Below are positions 9,986 through 22,775 of a stretch of DNA of 64,000 nucleotides, piece after piece; position 1 is the stretch's first letter; the number at the start of each line of letters is the position of its first letter. This stretch comes from Hyaloscypha bicolor E. Lineage: Eukaryota > Ascomycota > Leotiomycetes > Helotiales > Hyaloscyphaceae. The DNA lies in the NCBI RefSeq assembly GCF_002865645.1, contig NW_020194609.1, forward strand, positions 124,001 to 188,000, read 5' to 3'. A program made the translations under genes and the position numbers. The notes under the pieces were generated by a model. The model did not search any database. It saw only the letters and a program-made list of their open reading frames with translations, and had not been told where the DNA came from.

Positions 9986-12900
9986 TCACGACTCTAGTAC
10001 CCTTCGTTCCCGCCTCACCGACTTTATTGCTTCCAATAGTTTCAAAATATCATCCCATCCATCAGTCCATTCATCAGGATTCTCAAGGCCTACCCCTGAA
10101 TGACCAGGCATCGACTTTTCTTTTCTTTCTTTGTGGTACACCTCGTTTAGTACGTGGTCTCCTAAGAATTTGACAAGCTTCTCGATCTCGTATGCGAAAT
10201 GTCCATAGCCCAATGGGACATAAGTCCGCAATAAGTTAAGAAGCTCCTTGGGGTCATCAAGGATATGACTCCGCAGAATTCCATCAACTAGTTTACGATG
10301 ACTCAACAACCACCGACTTGTTTTCAAAGCGTGGAGAACCATCTCCCGGTCTGCAGATAATTGATTTTGCAAAACCCCGAAGAGGTTCTTCCGCTGCTCC
10401 TCGTCTTGAATCACGGTGGAAACAAAAGCTCGTGCCTTTTGAATCACGAACTTCCATGAGTCTTGAGCGTCTGCGTGCTTTACCTCAATCAGCACAATAG
10501 TCCGTGCCGTTTCCAGCACTTTATCCATATCCCCATACCACATCGATTCACCCAACTCGCTGACAAGAAGATCAAATCTCCAATGTTTGAACTTATTTTT
10601 TACAGCAGTTCCCAGATCGTTGTTGAGATCAAACCTACCATTGGTGGTTTGCGCGTAGATGAGCTCCTCCAGGGCAATATATTTTGTGATACGTTGACGT
10701 TCTAGCTCCGAAATAGCTGGCTCCAAGGCAGCTGTTTCCGGAATTGAATCTGACGGTGCATAGCTGCCATAATCTTCGTCGTTTTGGTTTGATTCCGGGT
10801 ACACTATCCTCTGGGGAGAGTTAAGCCATAAAGTGGAGGATACTCTTGGCACATTGCTGACAAGTTGAAAATTCTCGGCTTCCGAGCCCCATGGGAGATA
10901 TTTTGTTGGTTTCTCCCGCCGTGCCGATCCCACCCCCAGTCGCTTCCAGAATCCAGGCATTGGGAAGCAGTACGAGCGTAGTTTGAAATTGAGGGTGATG
11001 ATAATCTTTCATGTAAATTGCGGTGCAGTGAATCAGCACCACCCCACAAGCTTCCCTGCGAAGACGGAATCCAAGGATCCTTGCCGACTCCTTCTACCGA
11101 TGTTTCCGCTCCTCGATTTTCTGCAGCTTTGGGTTGATTGTTCAAGTCGCCCATGCCCATATCTGTGATTGTCCTGTCGAGTATGGGCATTGTGCTTCCG
11201 TGTGCTTGATAGGGGTAGTGTTGTAAGCCTTTACTCAAACATTAATCAAACAATGAAGCCTCACCATTTCTTTGCTTCTCATCCTCACAAAAATATAGCG
11301 TGGCAGGCGATTCATGGCCTGTTACCGATGCTATTCGTTTTCCCGAGCGGTTGAATTCTGGTGCAGGTATCAGTTCCGAGTCACCAGTCTTCTTTGGGAG
11401 ACTATTGTAGTCCATTGTTGATCCAAAGTTCCAGTCTCGCGAGTTCCAGTCTCTAGGGGTGTCTGGTGCCGTCCCCTCCCCCTTCCCTTTGCCTTTGTCG
11501 AATCCGGGCCCTGGGAACCTAGAACTTACGAAAGCAGGAGCGTTAGGATCCAGTTCTCTCGCGGTTGTCGTCCGGGATGAAGTGCGAGTTCCTGTTACGA
11601 TTGCTGAGCCTGACGTCGAAGACTTTGCATGACCTGCATCTTTCGTGGTCAGACGTCGAACTAGCCCCAGACCTGCGTAAGAGACTGAAGAGACCGTTTG
11701 TTGCCATTCGTTCTTGATCCGATCATGCTCCGCTCTCAATTCTTCAAGCGTCGGACCCGCACTCACTGTTGAGGTTATTCTTTGTTGTTCTGCAAGTTCC
11801 TGTAAGGCAACTAAGTCAGCTCTTTGTCCACCTCTCCTAAGCCTTCTCCTTTCCTCCTCTTGATTTCCTCTTCTAAACGCACGCCCAACCTGGTAAGGAG
11901 CTTTCATATCTGTCTCTCGCGACTGCTCCTCCTTATCCACAATCTCCGAGAACTCAATCACGGAATCTATTCCTCCTCGTTCGCTTTCCCTTCCCAAGAC
12001 ATGCTCATTCTGTCCAGCGCTCGGGTTATATGCCGGTGGCGTTATTACGGACCTCACCGAAGTATTGCGATCAACACTGTTATTGGCAGGCGCCTCATCT
12101 ACTCGGAGAGCTGTAGTTTCTTGCGTGTAATGAGCATTCCCAGTCTCCTTTGTAAAAAATTCAAGTCTTCGTACGGGCGGGGGGCGCGGTCGCGCGGCGC
12201 CTCGAACCAATCTTTTGAATGGCGCGAAAGAGGGACCGTGGAAAGCTAATTGATTTGGAACAGGGTAATCCGTCGCACCCAACCTGGTCCTCGTCAATTC
12301 CGCAAGCTCAGTCTTCTCTGCTTGATACAAGCGCGAGGTCTTCTCCAACAAGTTGATGTTGTCCACAATCACAAAACTTGTCCATTTACTCGACAACGAC
12401 CACTCGGTTCCAATCCTTTCGCCTTCAGCCTTAGCAAGGTCTTCAACATTTGCCTGGGCGGTTCCGTTATTCTTTTGACCAATTGCATGCATCCAGCTTT
12501 GGCCACTCTCCAGGTCATGTAAGACTGCCTTTGCAGCCAAGAGGTGCACACAGGTACGGCTGCTCTCGAGACTTTGAAGAGGGAGATCTGCGGTTACTGT
12601 TTCTCCGGATGTCGCAGTCGCTTTGAATTTGACGCTTTTGGTCATGACTTCTTGAGAGAAGAGAAAATATACAGAAGACCTGGAGAATGCATGAAAATCT
12701 GGGATTTGGTAAGGAGCTTGAATGCAACGTTGTTCCTTCCAATTGTGAAGAATTGAGTCGTCGTCCAAACTAATCTCAATCTTCCATGTAGAAGGAGTCA
12801 AGGCAGCTTCTAACATGCGGATGACTCTTCCTTTCCAATCGCCTCTTGAGTCCACTGAGACGACTTCAGCCAATCCGCCGCCATGTCGGCTGATGCCTTC

Positions 12901-14733
12901 AACAAGCTGATGTGAGACCGCATCTCCTATCCCAAGAGCGAAGAATCGAATCTCCTTTTCTTCATTGGCGGCCCTTGTGTTTCTGATGAAGTCAAAAGTG
13001 TTGGCTGGATCCCAAACCTCGCCGTCCGTCGGAATAATGATTTGGGTATTCAAAGCCAGATTTCTTTTCAGGACAACCTTCCGCAATCCCGAAAGAAGCT
13101 CCGTGCCTCCCATATCGGCTTCGAAATTGATTGTGACGTACGATATTGATTCATCAAGATTTTGCTGGTTATATGGCCTGGAATTGGGCCACATGAAAAC
13201 GTGGTTGGAACCAAAAGAACATATGTTGAAGAAACAATTGTTCGGAAGACTCTTCAAGAAGAATCCCATGGCCGTCTTCAATGCTTCGATCTTGTCTTGC
13301 ATTGATCCTGATCGATCTGCGAAGAAAATGATTTCGCAGGGCGATTTTGGCGAAACTACATCTGGAGTATACACATCCCGGAGGTTGATGGAAACCATCA
13401 GAGCCGAGTGATCTGGAAGTTTTGGATGAGGTTCCTGGGTAGCTCGAGAAGCCAATAATGTTCCACCGCGACATTGGACGAGGAGAACAAAATCCTTCCC
13501 CAGACAGGCGCTTCGGTCTGAAAGGGTTGCTCTGGCCTTTTTTGGATCATACTCCAAAGACCCACGACTTTTGGCTAGGTCTCTGATATTTCTCGTAGTT
13601 GTATGGCCGTGGGAACCCATCTCTATTGTCACGGGATGTGTCCGGCTCTCAATTCTGTTGATCGCAACTGGTGACGAAACTTGTATTTGGATCTGAAGTC
13701 CATTTTCCGGCGGAACAGCGAGGGATGCAGAGGCACTTGAACTCGAGAAAGAGATCGGAGGCGCCCCATATCGTGGTGCAACGGACGTGGGAACCGTGAC
13801 AAGAACACCTTCTCCGCTGAGGTCGGCTTTCAGTTCTGTAATGTAGCAGATCTCGATCTTAACAGTGGACTGGGCAGGGATATTGCCAATACTGGTTTCG
13901 AAAACTTCTGGCGTGTGCTCTTCAAGAAGAGCGGCAACACGCTGACGAGCTACAGCAGCCTGGAACTCGGCCTTTGCTTGTGGTTTCGGCTTGACAACCC
14001 CCCTTAAGACTTTGTCAGAGCCAATGAAACAAGTGAAATCTGTGACTGTCGACTTGTCGTACAGCGGGAAACAATAAGTTGCTTCTTTAACAAGAGAGGT
14101 TGTTCGGTTCGTGAAGGTTTGGGTCAACTTCGTCCATGCAACAGTCCCCACGACCTCGACCTCCACTGATACTTCTAGCAGTGGCAGGTACAATTCATTG
14201 CCTTCCTTGGTCTGGCCTGGAACAACGAAATCGTCGTGTCGTACATCGTGAGCGGCTCCTTCTGTACTACGTTTTAGCAGTGGGTGCCCGAGCTGTTCGT
14301 TCTTATTGGAAAGTGATCGATTTATTGATGGAAAATCGATATATTGGAGGTTGACAATCTGTAGAATGACTAGATACAGGAGAGTGAAGTGTAAAAACAG
14401 AGGAAAAGTGTCTAAAGTAAGGGATTTATTCCCATTACCCTTCGGCGATACCGGTGATGCCGAGCCCGCTTTCTCCGATACATTATCAATCAGCTGATAA
14501 ATCAAAAGTAATCAAAATGACGATATACTAGTAAGCTTGGTAAGCTCAGCGAGTGACGCATGACAAATGAGAGTGGAGAACCCTAAATTAGTGGTTGAAC
14601 CTGGTGCTGGAAGGACTGGTGAGCTAGCTATGGTAGCGTACCAATTTCAACAGTTCTGCTCGAATCGGAAAAATAGTCCAGAAGCGAGTCGATTGACGTT
14701 AGATGTTTCAAGACGAGCGTAGTAAGAAGACAT
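9986..14733 (-). CDS. VIT and von Willebrand factor A domain protein
   Basis: This is a large cytosolic-type VIT/VWA protein with the architecture of vault/inter-alpha-inhibitor-like proteins common in fungi. The main exon runs from about 14500 to 11265. It continues through 11204-10934 and 10856-9986, joined by introns of 60 and 77 bases that both preserve the frame. The VIT domain includes YCFPLYDKSTV, VARQRVAALLEEH and TSVAPRYG. The VWA domain has the MIDAS motif DRSGSM and later TDGE. The last exon has the C-terminal module with LIYAQTTNGRFDL. The first exon is unresolved: ATG at 14733 opens a plausible start (MSSYYARLE, then SGLFF) but meets a stop before any good donor. The long frame upstream of the VIT domain starts at a TTG. 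The gene could therefore be truncated or have an unusual first intron. Its partners are unknown. Confidence 0.7.
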
Positions 14734-15007
14734 CTCCGCCGAAGCGCTTTGGAAGGTAGGCTGGATGAAAACTTTGGTCCGGAGTTCTGGAGTCTTCTCT
14801 ATAGAGAAGATTTTGCATGAAGGAGGATGTAAAGTTTGAGCGGGCTGAGGAAGCACTCAAGGTAAGCGTGTTCCGATCACACGATGTAGGGGGCTGAGTT
14901 TCATGGCTTCTGCATGGTGCTCAGCCTCAACGCCCGATTCCGCAGGCAACAGCCTCATGGAGATATCTCAACGTTTCAGCAATGTTGAGCCGATGAGAAC
15001 TATCAAC

Positions 15008-17265
15008 ATGTCTTTCCGCATATCTATTGGGGATATTCATATGATTTCGGGCTTGGCCTACAGAATCGGGAAGACGCTCACGACAGGTCGTAAGTCGGCC
15101 CCAGGAGAGTTCAGTGAGGTCCAAAACCAGCTGTTCGCAATTAGCAATGCGCTGAAGCTCCTTTCGGCGACATTGCAGCAAGAAGGTGTCCCAAATACGG
15201 AAGGGGCTGTAGGACCAGAGGAAGATGAAATTTTGAGTCGGATGATAGAGAATTGTCAGACGACACTGCAGCATTTGGATGGAGTGCTCAAAAGTTATCC
15301 TGAGCTTCGAACGGAAATCGACAAGGAGCACGATGACGAGACTGCTCATAAGAGATGGCGAACACAGTTCAAGGAAAACATCAAGAAGATCAAATGGACT
15401 GCAGAAGGTGCCGATTTGGATAAGTTGAGGCAGAACCTTGCTACTCATGTCAATGCGCTTAACTTAGCAATTGCCGCACGAGGCTGGTAGGCTTGATCCC
15501 TTTTATGTTCTGCGCTCCTGCTGATATTGAGACAGTATCCAAACGGATAGAATGAAGGCCCAAGTTGATCTTGTTCATGGAATGCTAGGGGAGATTCATG
15601 AACGGTACTTGAATAATCTCAAGAATGTACCGGCAACGTCTGGAAGATCCAAAGCCGCCAATTCTGGAAGTGCTGGGTATTGTACTAGTTCGAAACAGGT
15701 ACGCTCGGAGCTCGAGTTAACATTTTCCGTCAATCTCGACATTTCAAACCATTTGCTGTGTGTCAAAACTGCGTTCAACCCAGAATTGTTACGTACTCAG
15801 GGCACACGCATCTTCCGTTGCCTCTGTGGCAACCATGATGACCTTGACTATACCTGTAGGTGTTTGATAACCAGATGGAAGATCAAAAATTGCCATGGAG
15901 AACTGACACCAAACAGTACTTCCAGTGAGCCTCCTTGTTCGACTCACGAATGAGCGACCAACTTGGAGAATCCATGCATTTTCAAGGGCGCATAACTCCG
16001 TTGTTTCTTTGCTTCTTTCCAACATGCCATCGACCTGTACGTACAAACTGCCAAGGCACTCAAGATAAGGCTGTGTATTAATGAAGCGCAAGACATTGCA
16101 GACTTTAAGAGATTCGTCGCACAGCTCGCTTTAGTGCAAGGCCTCAAGGCATCGTCAATAACTGGAGCGAGTTCTATGCTCATGTATACCTCCGTACGAG
16201 GAGATGGCTGCGGATATCTTTCAGTTCTGAATACCCAGGGGTAAGTCTCTTGATATTCTAACTACAGCACAAACCAGCGATACTCACATTTCCCTCTTCA
16301 AGTGATACGGCGGACTTCCGACAAGACATTCGAAGCATAACAATAACATCGAATGAACTCCGGTACATCGTGGAATCCATCGATAGTGTCCAGATGTTGC
16401 ATTACATGATGATGATGTTCCCTCATCCGAGCGAGGTTACCGAACAAGAAAATCTAGGATTCCTGCCCTGTCGTAATGCGGAAATTGTTCTTCATACCAA
16501 AAGTACCATGGATGATAGCGACAACGGCGATATTACTCAACTTATCGTGCAGTGTAAGCGCTCATAAATCCTCTGAAACCGGTCCTTCTGACTGACCTGT
16601 ATATACCAATAGTCGATCACCTAACAGTCGTTGATGAAATTGGGCATACTCTAGGTGTCTTGTTGAAAGGTGTCACGGGAAAGGTATACTTGGGGAATAA
16701 TGAACATCTCGATATACACCAAGCGGATATCGAACTCACATTTACGTCTCGTGAAGCAGCAGCTTCGTGTTGGAGCTCAGTAAACTCTCTGCAACGATAT
16801 CTCTTCCTATCCTATTTGCAATATCAGCGTCTCGAGGAGATCACATCTTTTCGAAGGTGAAACCCTTTTCCCAGGAATAGGCTCATGCTGATAGTGACAG
16901 TAATATCGGGGATGTGATGATTCGGGATATGCAACTTCTCGATGCGCAAGCTACCGTTGTCCAGGACCCGACTACCAATGAACAGAGGATGATAGTTAGC
17001 AGTAAATGCGGTTCCAAATTCGTCACTATGATCTGTAAGTAATCTTCCCGGTACACTTGAATTACGATCTTTTTTCTGCAAACTTACAAGACTGTAGTAT
17101 CGTCAGCTTCATCGGGCTCGCTACTGGTGGATGGGTCTGGGACTGCTTCTAATCTGCCTGCATATTTTATTGATATTAATACGGAAAGAACAAGGGTCAT
17201 TGAGCAATAATCTGGAGTTATTTCGTCCTTTGCGCTACCCCCCGTGGAGGATACAAACATATCTT
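15008..17265 (+). pseudogene. fungus-specific helical N-domain protein, probably degenerate
   Basis: Exon 1 (15008-15486) encodes MSFRISIGD followed by a helical region with LFAISNALKLLS. This is the style of the N-terminal helical domain found at the head of many fungal hypothetical and NLR-like proteins. It joins in frame to a second exon from 15536. Further family-like pieces appear at about 15930-16230 (IDLYVQTAKALKIR and FVAQLALVQGLK), 16305-16560, 16613-16860 (VDEIGHTLGVLLKGV) and 16905-17040 (TTNEQRMIVSSKCGSKF), then 17100-17205. The frame must shift near 15930-16030. Stop codons follow near 16860 and at 17208, where no intron fits. I judge it a decayed gene, but unusual introns could rescue part of it. 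Function unknown. Confidence 0.5.
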
Positions 17266-17617
17266 TGCATGATGTGTAAATGAGATTGGCCACTGCTTCG
17301 ATTGAGAAAAGGGAAGTGGAAAACTGGAGAATGCAAGGGACCCTGAGACTTTATCTGATCATTGAGCACTACTCGGTACCGCGTTCAACCGGGAAAAGAG
17401 GCCGGTCGGCACTTGTTGCTCACTTGAGTATTGCACGGAGTGATTGGCAATTGTACAAACTGGGTTTCATAGAACTAGGAGGTGCACTGGAGTGTAGTCT
17501 TCAATTTTCAATGGAGGGGATTATTCAATACTCATACAAGTACAAACATATTATCCGAGATATGTCTGATGTACGATGGCGTTGATATCGGAAGGGGTTG
17601 AGAATCTCCTGTTGCAT

Positions 17618-18340
17618 TTACCACCGTAGCGGAAGGGGCTTGATTGAGCGGCTCTGGAGTAACTTGGCGGGAGTCAGCTCACTCACATTAGAACTCCCAT
17701 TAAGAAACAATTCCATACAACAGCCCCCGAGCCTCACACTTTCCGCGTACAACGAATACGTAAGCGCATTCTTTACCGCGACCTCCGCCGTGATGTTCAA
17801 CAGGCCGGGTTTTCCATTCACATTTCTATTGGTCCCGGACCATTTCGATACTATTTCTATCACGCTGCTTGCCATATCGATATTAATGCGCTTCGACACG
17901 ACTGAGAGAGCAGTGATAAGTCCGCCACCCCTGATTCGGGCAGAATAGAATTTCTCCACGCCGTTCCATTGCGCGGGCCGGAAAATAAATGGATGCTATT
18001 GTTGACGTCGCCGATCCAAATAGCGTTACCGTCGCATGCAGGCGATTACGAGGGACTTGTTTTGCATATTATTGATGACGTCGGCATAGACGGAGCGGAT
18101 TTCATCTTTCAGGTCGGTGGGGTTTAACTTAAACCAGTGTGTGAACTCATAGCCGTAAGCCCCGGTATCTATAGCGATGTTTGCAGCAGTGGCCATGGGA
18201 ATACTATTCTCAATAGTAGTCTCCAGGGCTGCTTTTTGGTTGGCGCCGCATCCTTGCCAGATTCCTGAGCGAGCTGCGCTAGCAAACGCAAGGAAGGGAA
18301 GGATGTTAAAAGGAATAATTAGAGATTTTAAGCCATGAAT
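17618..18340 (-). pseudogene. remnant of a secreted-protein gene
   Basis: Reading the minus strand from about 18340, a hydrophobic signal-like start (FNILPFLAFASA) is followed by a coherent protein segment including SGIWQGCGANQKAALET and YEFTHWFKLNP, ending in NKSLVIAC. The next family-like piece, DGNAIWIGDVNNSI, is in a different frame. A final piece with AVKNALTYSLYAESVRLGGC lies at about 17700 in a third frame. No ATG is found in front of the first segment. The pattern of a Cys-rich secreted protein with a YxxxSVxLGC-like end recalls fungal M35-type metallopeptidase relatives, but I cannot find an HExxH motif, so the family is left open. Confidence 0.4.
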
Positions 18341-19568
18341 TGGCTGGGGAGTTGACTATATGTAGGTGCTGTTCAAAAAGCTGGAGAGAGAACAATGTAT
18401 CATCTCTACGTACTTGTTAGTATTGTTGACGAGGGGAAAGGTAGGTCAAAACTTACCCAATTGCACAGCCTTATTCTCTTGATAATACAGTCATGCAACA
18501 CAAACAATGACATCTCTTGTGCTCCCTTGAGGCCTGCTTTTATATAGATGAAGAAGGGCGAGGGTAACGGACAGCATCTGTTAAAAGAAGCAGACACTTG
18601 CATCACTTAGTAATGATGCAGTTTTTACTTGATACAACCACACGAGCTCACTCCATATTGGCGGTGCGGCAAGGCTGTTTTAATTAGTAATCCTGTCATA
18701 GCCATCAGTAGACTTATCAAGGGAGGTTCCAACACGTTGGAAGCACTAATGACGAAATTTTGAGTGACACCTGATTAAGCGAGGGTATATGCCCCCTTTT
18801 GCCTAACACCGCAACACTTACTGGCAGTGGGAGGCAGAGTGCCTATATTGCTCAACTGCAACCTTGCAAACTGTCTTACGTGGGCAGCGCTGTGATTAAT
18901 ATAAGTCTAACAGCAATTCCGAAGGAACGGCTCAATCACATCCAACTGTTTCCAACATTGCTAGCACTAACACCAAGTGTAGGCAAAAGGAAAATTGAGC
19001 GGCGTCGAATATTGTTATTCGGCTGCTGCCAGTGCCGAGTGCGTATTCAATTTCTCCGACCGAATTGACATCCTTCTTAAGCTTCAAGGCCAGGAAAAAT
19101 ATTTTGGCTATGGGGCCGTTCCCTATTTTATTTTGTCCACTGCGGCAGATGTTCAACTGACATATGAAGTCCAGACGCGAGATAAGATAAAAAAACAAAA
19201 TTAAAAATTAAACACTGGCATGCAAAGTACTTCCTCCGTGGGGGCGAAGCTTAAAAGAGCCTCCCGGTATTGATTGATCTCTTTCTGACAAGGGAGGGCG
19301 ATTGTGGCTCTGTCGCCTCGATGTGATAAACAATTATTAAATACACCGAGACCTCTGCCCTTGAAGGGTATATCCGTGCTGCGTGATATATTTGCAGAAC
19401 CCAGGGGAGTTAGAGAAAAGGAGTGTCACAATCGTAAGAGAAGGCGGGGACGAATGTCTCACGACCATGCATTTCGCAGGGCTAAGCCCAGTCGGATTGT
19501 AGACTGAGTAGTTTTCATTTTTCGGTGGAGGGAAATATCCTATTACCATGCAAGAGAGTAACCATACC
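18341..19568. other. intergenic stretch, no gene seen
   Basis: Moderately AT-rich sequence with only short unsupported open frames. It lies downstream of the Zn2Cys6 regulator gene, which ends at 19569. Confidence 0.5.
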
Positions 19569-21932
19569 TCAAAAATATGTTTGTTGTACAGGGTCCCCAA
19601 CACCGTCCCCGAAATATATAGGGTTAGTAGGTTCCATCAAATCAGTCCAAATGTCCCACCCCATCTGCTGATTATCACTCGTCATGACACCAGGCATGAC
19701 ATCAAACCCCTGGTTCGGATCACCAGCCGCTGGATTAAACCACTGATAACTCCCGGCAAACTGCTCCCCAATCCCAATCTCCGTTGTTGTTGTACTCGGG
19801 GGCGTAGCCTCTGTTCCCACAGACGAACCCGTACCCGTCGATTTCGGCGGTCTCTTCGCAGCAAGCTGTTGCTGTTGCTGTTTGATGAAGTTCGGAGTTA
19901 CCGGAATTGGTTGTTGCATCGCCACAAAGGCCTTCTCTCTCGCTTCCCATGCCTTGACGGTCAAATTTGCGATGGCGAGGTGGATCAAACTATCCTTATT
20001 CCTGCGCCAGAACTGGCTCTCCTTGAATTTCCTATTCTGGTTCTCAAATCGCCATTCGAAGAGCTCCCACGCGCGATCGGCCAGCTCCCCGGTGGTTTGG
20101 TAGCGCATCACGCACAGGAGGTGGACGAGTGCTGGCATCGGAGAGTTGGTCAAAACGAACCATATGAATTTCTCCAGGCTCGGTAATGCCATCATCTTGT
20201 TGTGGTTTTCGAGACACGATAAGCTTAATCGGAATAGGTAATCCCTTTCCTCTGTCCCGATTTGTGATATGTTGGCCATTAGTTGTGGGTGCCGGGGTAG
20301 CATTCGGACCTTGGCTGTTGCGAGTTTGACCATTAACACGGTGACTAGGTGGAAAGGAATCGATGGGTCGCAGTACTGAACGTATGTCTTCTCCAGCTTG
20401 TTCTCGAGGGCGGTGATGGCTTCGTCTTTGACAACCAGCGGCATGTCTTTATCCTGGAATTGCTTTGCGAGGTTCGCCACCTCGCAGCGGTGCAGTACAA
20501 ACACCATCTCTGTCGCCCCAGGGTGCTCTTGCGGCGTGTCTCGCATGTCGGGGAAGAGATCGCTGTCGTTGACATTTGATGGGAGTTTTGTTGTCCAATT
20601 GTGGTTCAGGACAGTCGAACCAGCACCGGATAATTCCGCCACACGAGTGTCGAGAAGGAGGATTTGCCACCACAATCGACGCCGCATCTCTACCTGAAAT
20701 GGGGAAAGGCCATAAGCCGTGCCATCGCAAGTCAGCCCCATCCTTTGGGCGATCCGAACGGCAATGCCGGTGAGGCAGAAGAGTGAGCGTGGGTCTATCG
20801 TGAAATTGAGACATGACATCTGTGATTGTAAGCTGAAAGGTCTAGAGGCAATATTGGATAGTTACGCACAAGATATAGCACATATCCTTGCAAAGTAGTC
20901 AGGTCCGAAGAACGAAGAAGCCCCGCCCTCTGGCACGCTAATCGTGCACCAGAGTGGTATCGTTTCAGCAACGTAGTTTTGGATTCTCCAAATATCGGTA
21001 AGCATTCACGGTCGGTGAAAGAGGCGATAGCCATGCTGTATATTCCGAACATCAACGTCTCCATCTCCTTTGGTACATTGTCCAAGTCAGCGGTGGCATC
21101 GAGAACTTGTTGCTGCACTGTTGGCGCGTGAAATATTTTGACTAGTGGATTCACAGAATCAAGAAACTTTTGCCAAAGTCTGAATATATGGACTGTTGAA
21201 GGGTGGAGATCCCGCAGATCTTCAGAGGCTGGGGAGGGGAAGACGATGTCACTCCCATACTCGTCAATTCCATCGTAGGTCCTGCTTATGGGGTTCTCAA
21301 ACATTTCATCCTCAGAGGAACCTTGTAGCAGCTCTTCGGCATCTCGAAACTAGAGGCGGCTTAGAATGTGCCCCAAGATGGGAGACCGATGGAACTCATG
21401 GAGTGAAAGGGAGACCGACCTCTTGATTGAGCCCGCGCGACAGATTGCTATACGAGTCAACCACAGGACGAGCTAAAAGAGACTGGAATCCTTACTTTTC
21501 GACGTTCTTGAGAGACCTTCGAATTGATAACGATTTGATAGGTTCTGGGGTCGCGCCGTCAAGCGGGGAAGTGGAAATCTTGATGGTGGGGGTGGTAGTT
21601 GAAGCAGACTGCAGTCCCGCATTGGGCCCTTCTGAGTTAATGGCATCTATGTCGGCTCCATAGCTTCTCAAGTGGTCCTCGTACTTCCTCAAGCGTGCAA
21701 GTAGCTCTGCTTCGGGGAACCGCTTTTTCCGTCGCCTCGGCGGCAGAGTTGTGGGTGAGACGCACTCAACCAAAGCCTTGACGCAATTGGCACAAGGATC
21801 GCTGCGGTCACACTTGACCTTGCGTTGCTGGCACAACACACACGGATGTCTTTTTCGATTCTGGGATTCTTCGGGTCTATCGGGGGTTGGTAAAGGGGGA
21901 GAAACAGCTGGATTGGTAGCGTGGAAAGACAT
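19569..21932 (-). CDS. Zn2Cys6 transcription factor with fungal-specific TF domain
   Basis: This is a nuclear regulator binding DNA through a Zn(II)2Cys6 cluster. Four exons, 21932-21496, 21447-21420 (28 bases only), 21349-20870 and 20819-19569, join in frame to about 731 residues. The start at 21932 is chosen because the zinc cluster begins about 30 residues later. The cluster reads CVLCQQRKVKCDRSDPCANC and so on, at residues 31-58, and is followed by a basic RRRKKR stretch. The middle-homology domain includes DPRSLFCLTGIAVRIAQRMGL and MRRRLWWQILLLD, typical of Fungal_trans. The tail holds a short poly-Gln run and Ser/Thr-rich sequence. It shares an 840-bp divergent promoter with the YTP1-like gene. 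The target pathway is unknown. Confidence 0.88.
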
Positions 21933-22775
21933 TGCTGAATACTCTTCATCAGACGTGAGACAATCCAGACATGACCTCTGGTAGCGGCAGGTTGTGCCTA
22001 GGGATTCTGTTTGCAGGGCTAGACAAGCTACCCCGGGCAGTCTTGAGTGTATTGCAGACGTATATTTACAGATTCGGCTTTGCGGGGTTTGCGGGACACT
22101 GATCTCAATCTCCTCATCGGAAGCCAATCTCACATGTACAGAAAGATAGGACAATCGTAGAAATGGTGACTCAAAAAAGCGTTCAGGAGAGTGGAGCGAA
22201 TTCTCTTTTTAGGCAGCGCTCTTGACAGGTGCCCACTGCATCGATCTGTAGGCATGATGTTGAATTCGGAAAATAGATTTCAGCGAGGTGGCCGGGGTCT
22301 CGGACTTCAACTCGGCAAATAGAAATTCCCGTTGCCAAACTTTTTGAAAATCCCGTGATGTGACGAGAGGCTAGTTCAATGTGTAAAAGTGTTCGCACCA
22401 AACTGCTTCAGATCCTATTCATAGAAGTGAGTTTCTAGAAGGCGAAGAGGTGGAGAGCTTTGTGCCTCTTTTAATATTTACGTCACGTGAGAATCCGCGC
22501 GTTTCTCCACCAATCAAATGCACCAAAGCGTAGCCGAAAATCACGCGTCCTAGCACCGCCGCATCTCCCGGGCAAGCAACGCCACGAACGACTTCCAAGT
22601 TGACGACTCCTATTCGTAAGCCCATGGGGGAGGGATAGCTTCACTGTTTATACTCTCTACTTCGTCCGGTCTCGACAGCTCCAGTTCCATTTCCTCGATC
22701 GACGTCTGTTCGCCCTGCGGCTTTCGAGTTTCGAATTAATCGCGCTCAGACGCCAACGGGATAAGAATCTCGAAC
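21933..22775. promoter_or_regulatory. divergent promoter region between the Zn2Cys6 regulator and the YTP1-like gene
   Basis: An 840-bp interval separates two genes read away from each other. An open frame runs upstream from the regulator start but carries no motif. At about 22479-22490 the sequence TACGTCACGTGA combines a CRE-like TGACG core and a CACGTG palindrome, which are classical bZIP and bHLH sites. Use of the site is inferred, not shown. Confidence 0.4.

Noticed and set aside
18995..19201. Possible hAT dimerisation motif (ASAECVFNFSDR)
   Set aside because: Only a dozen residues are suggestive. There is no WxxN-type context, no terminal repeats and the frame is short.
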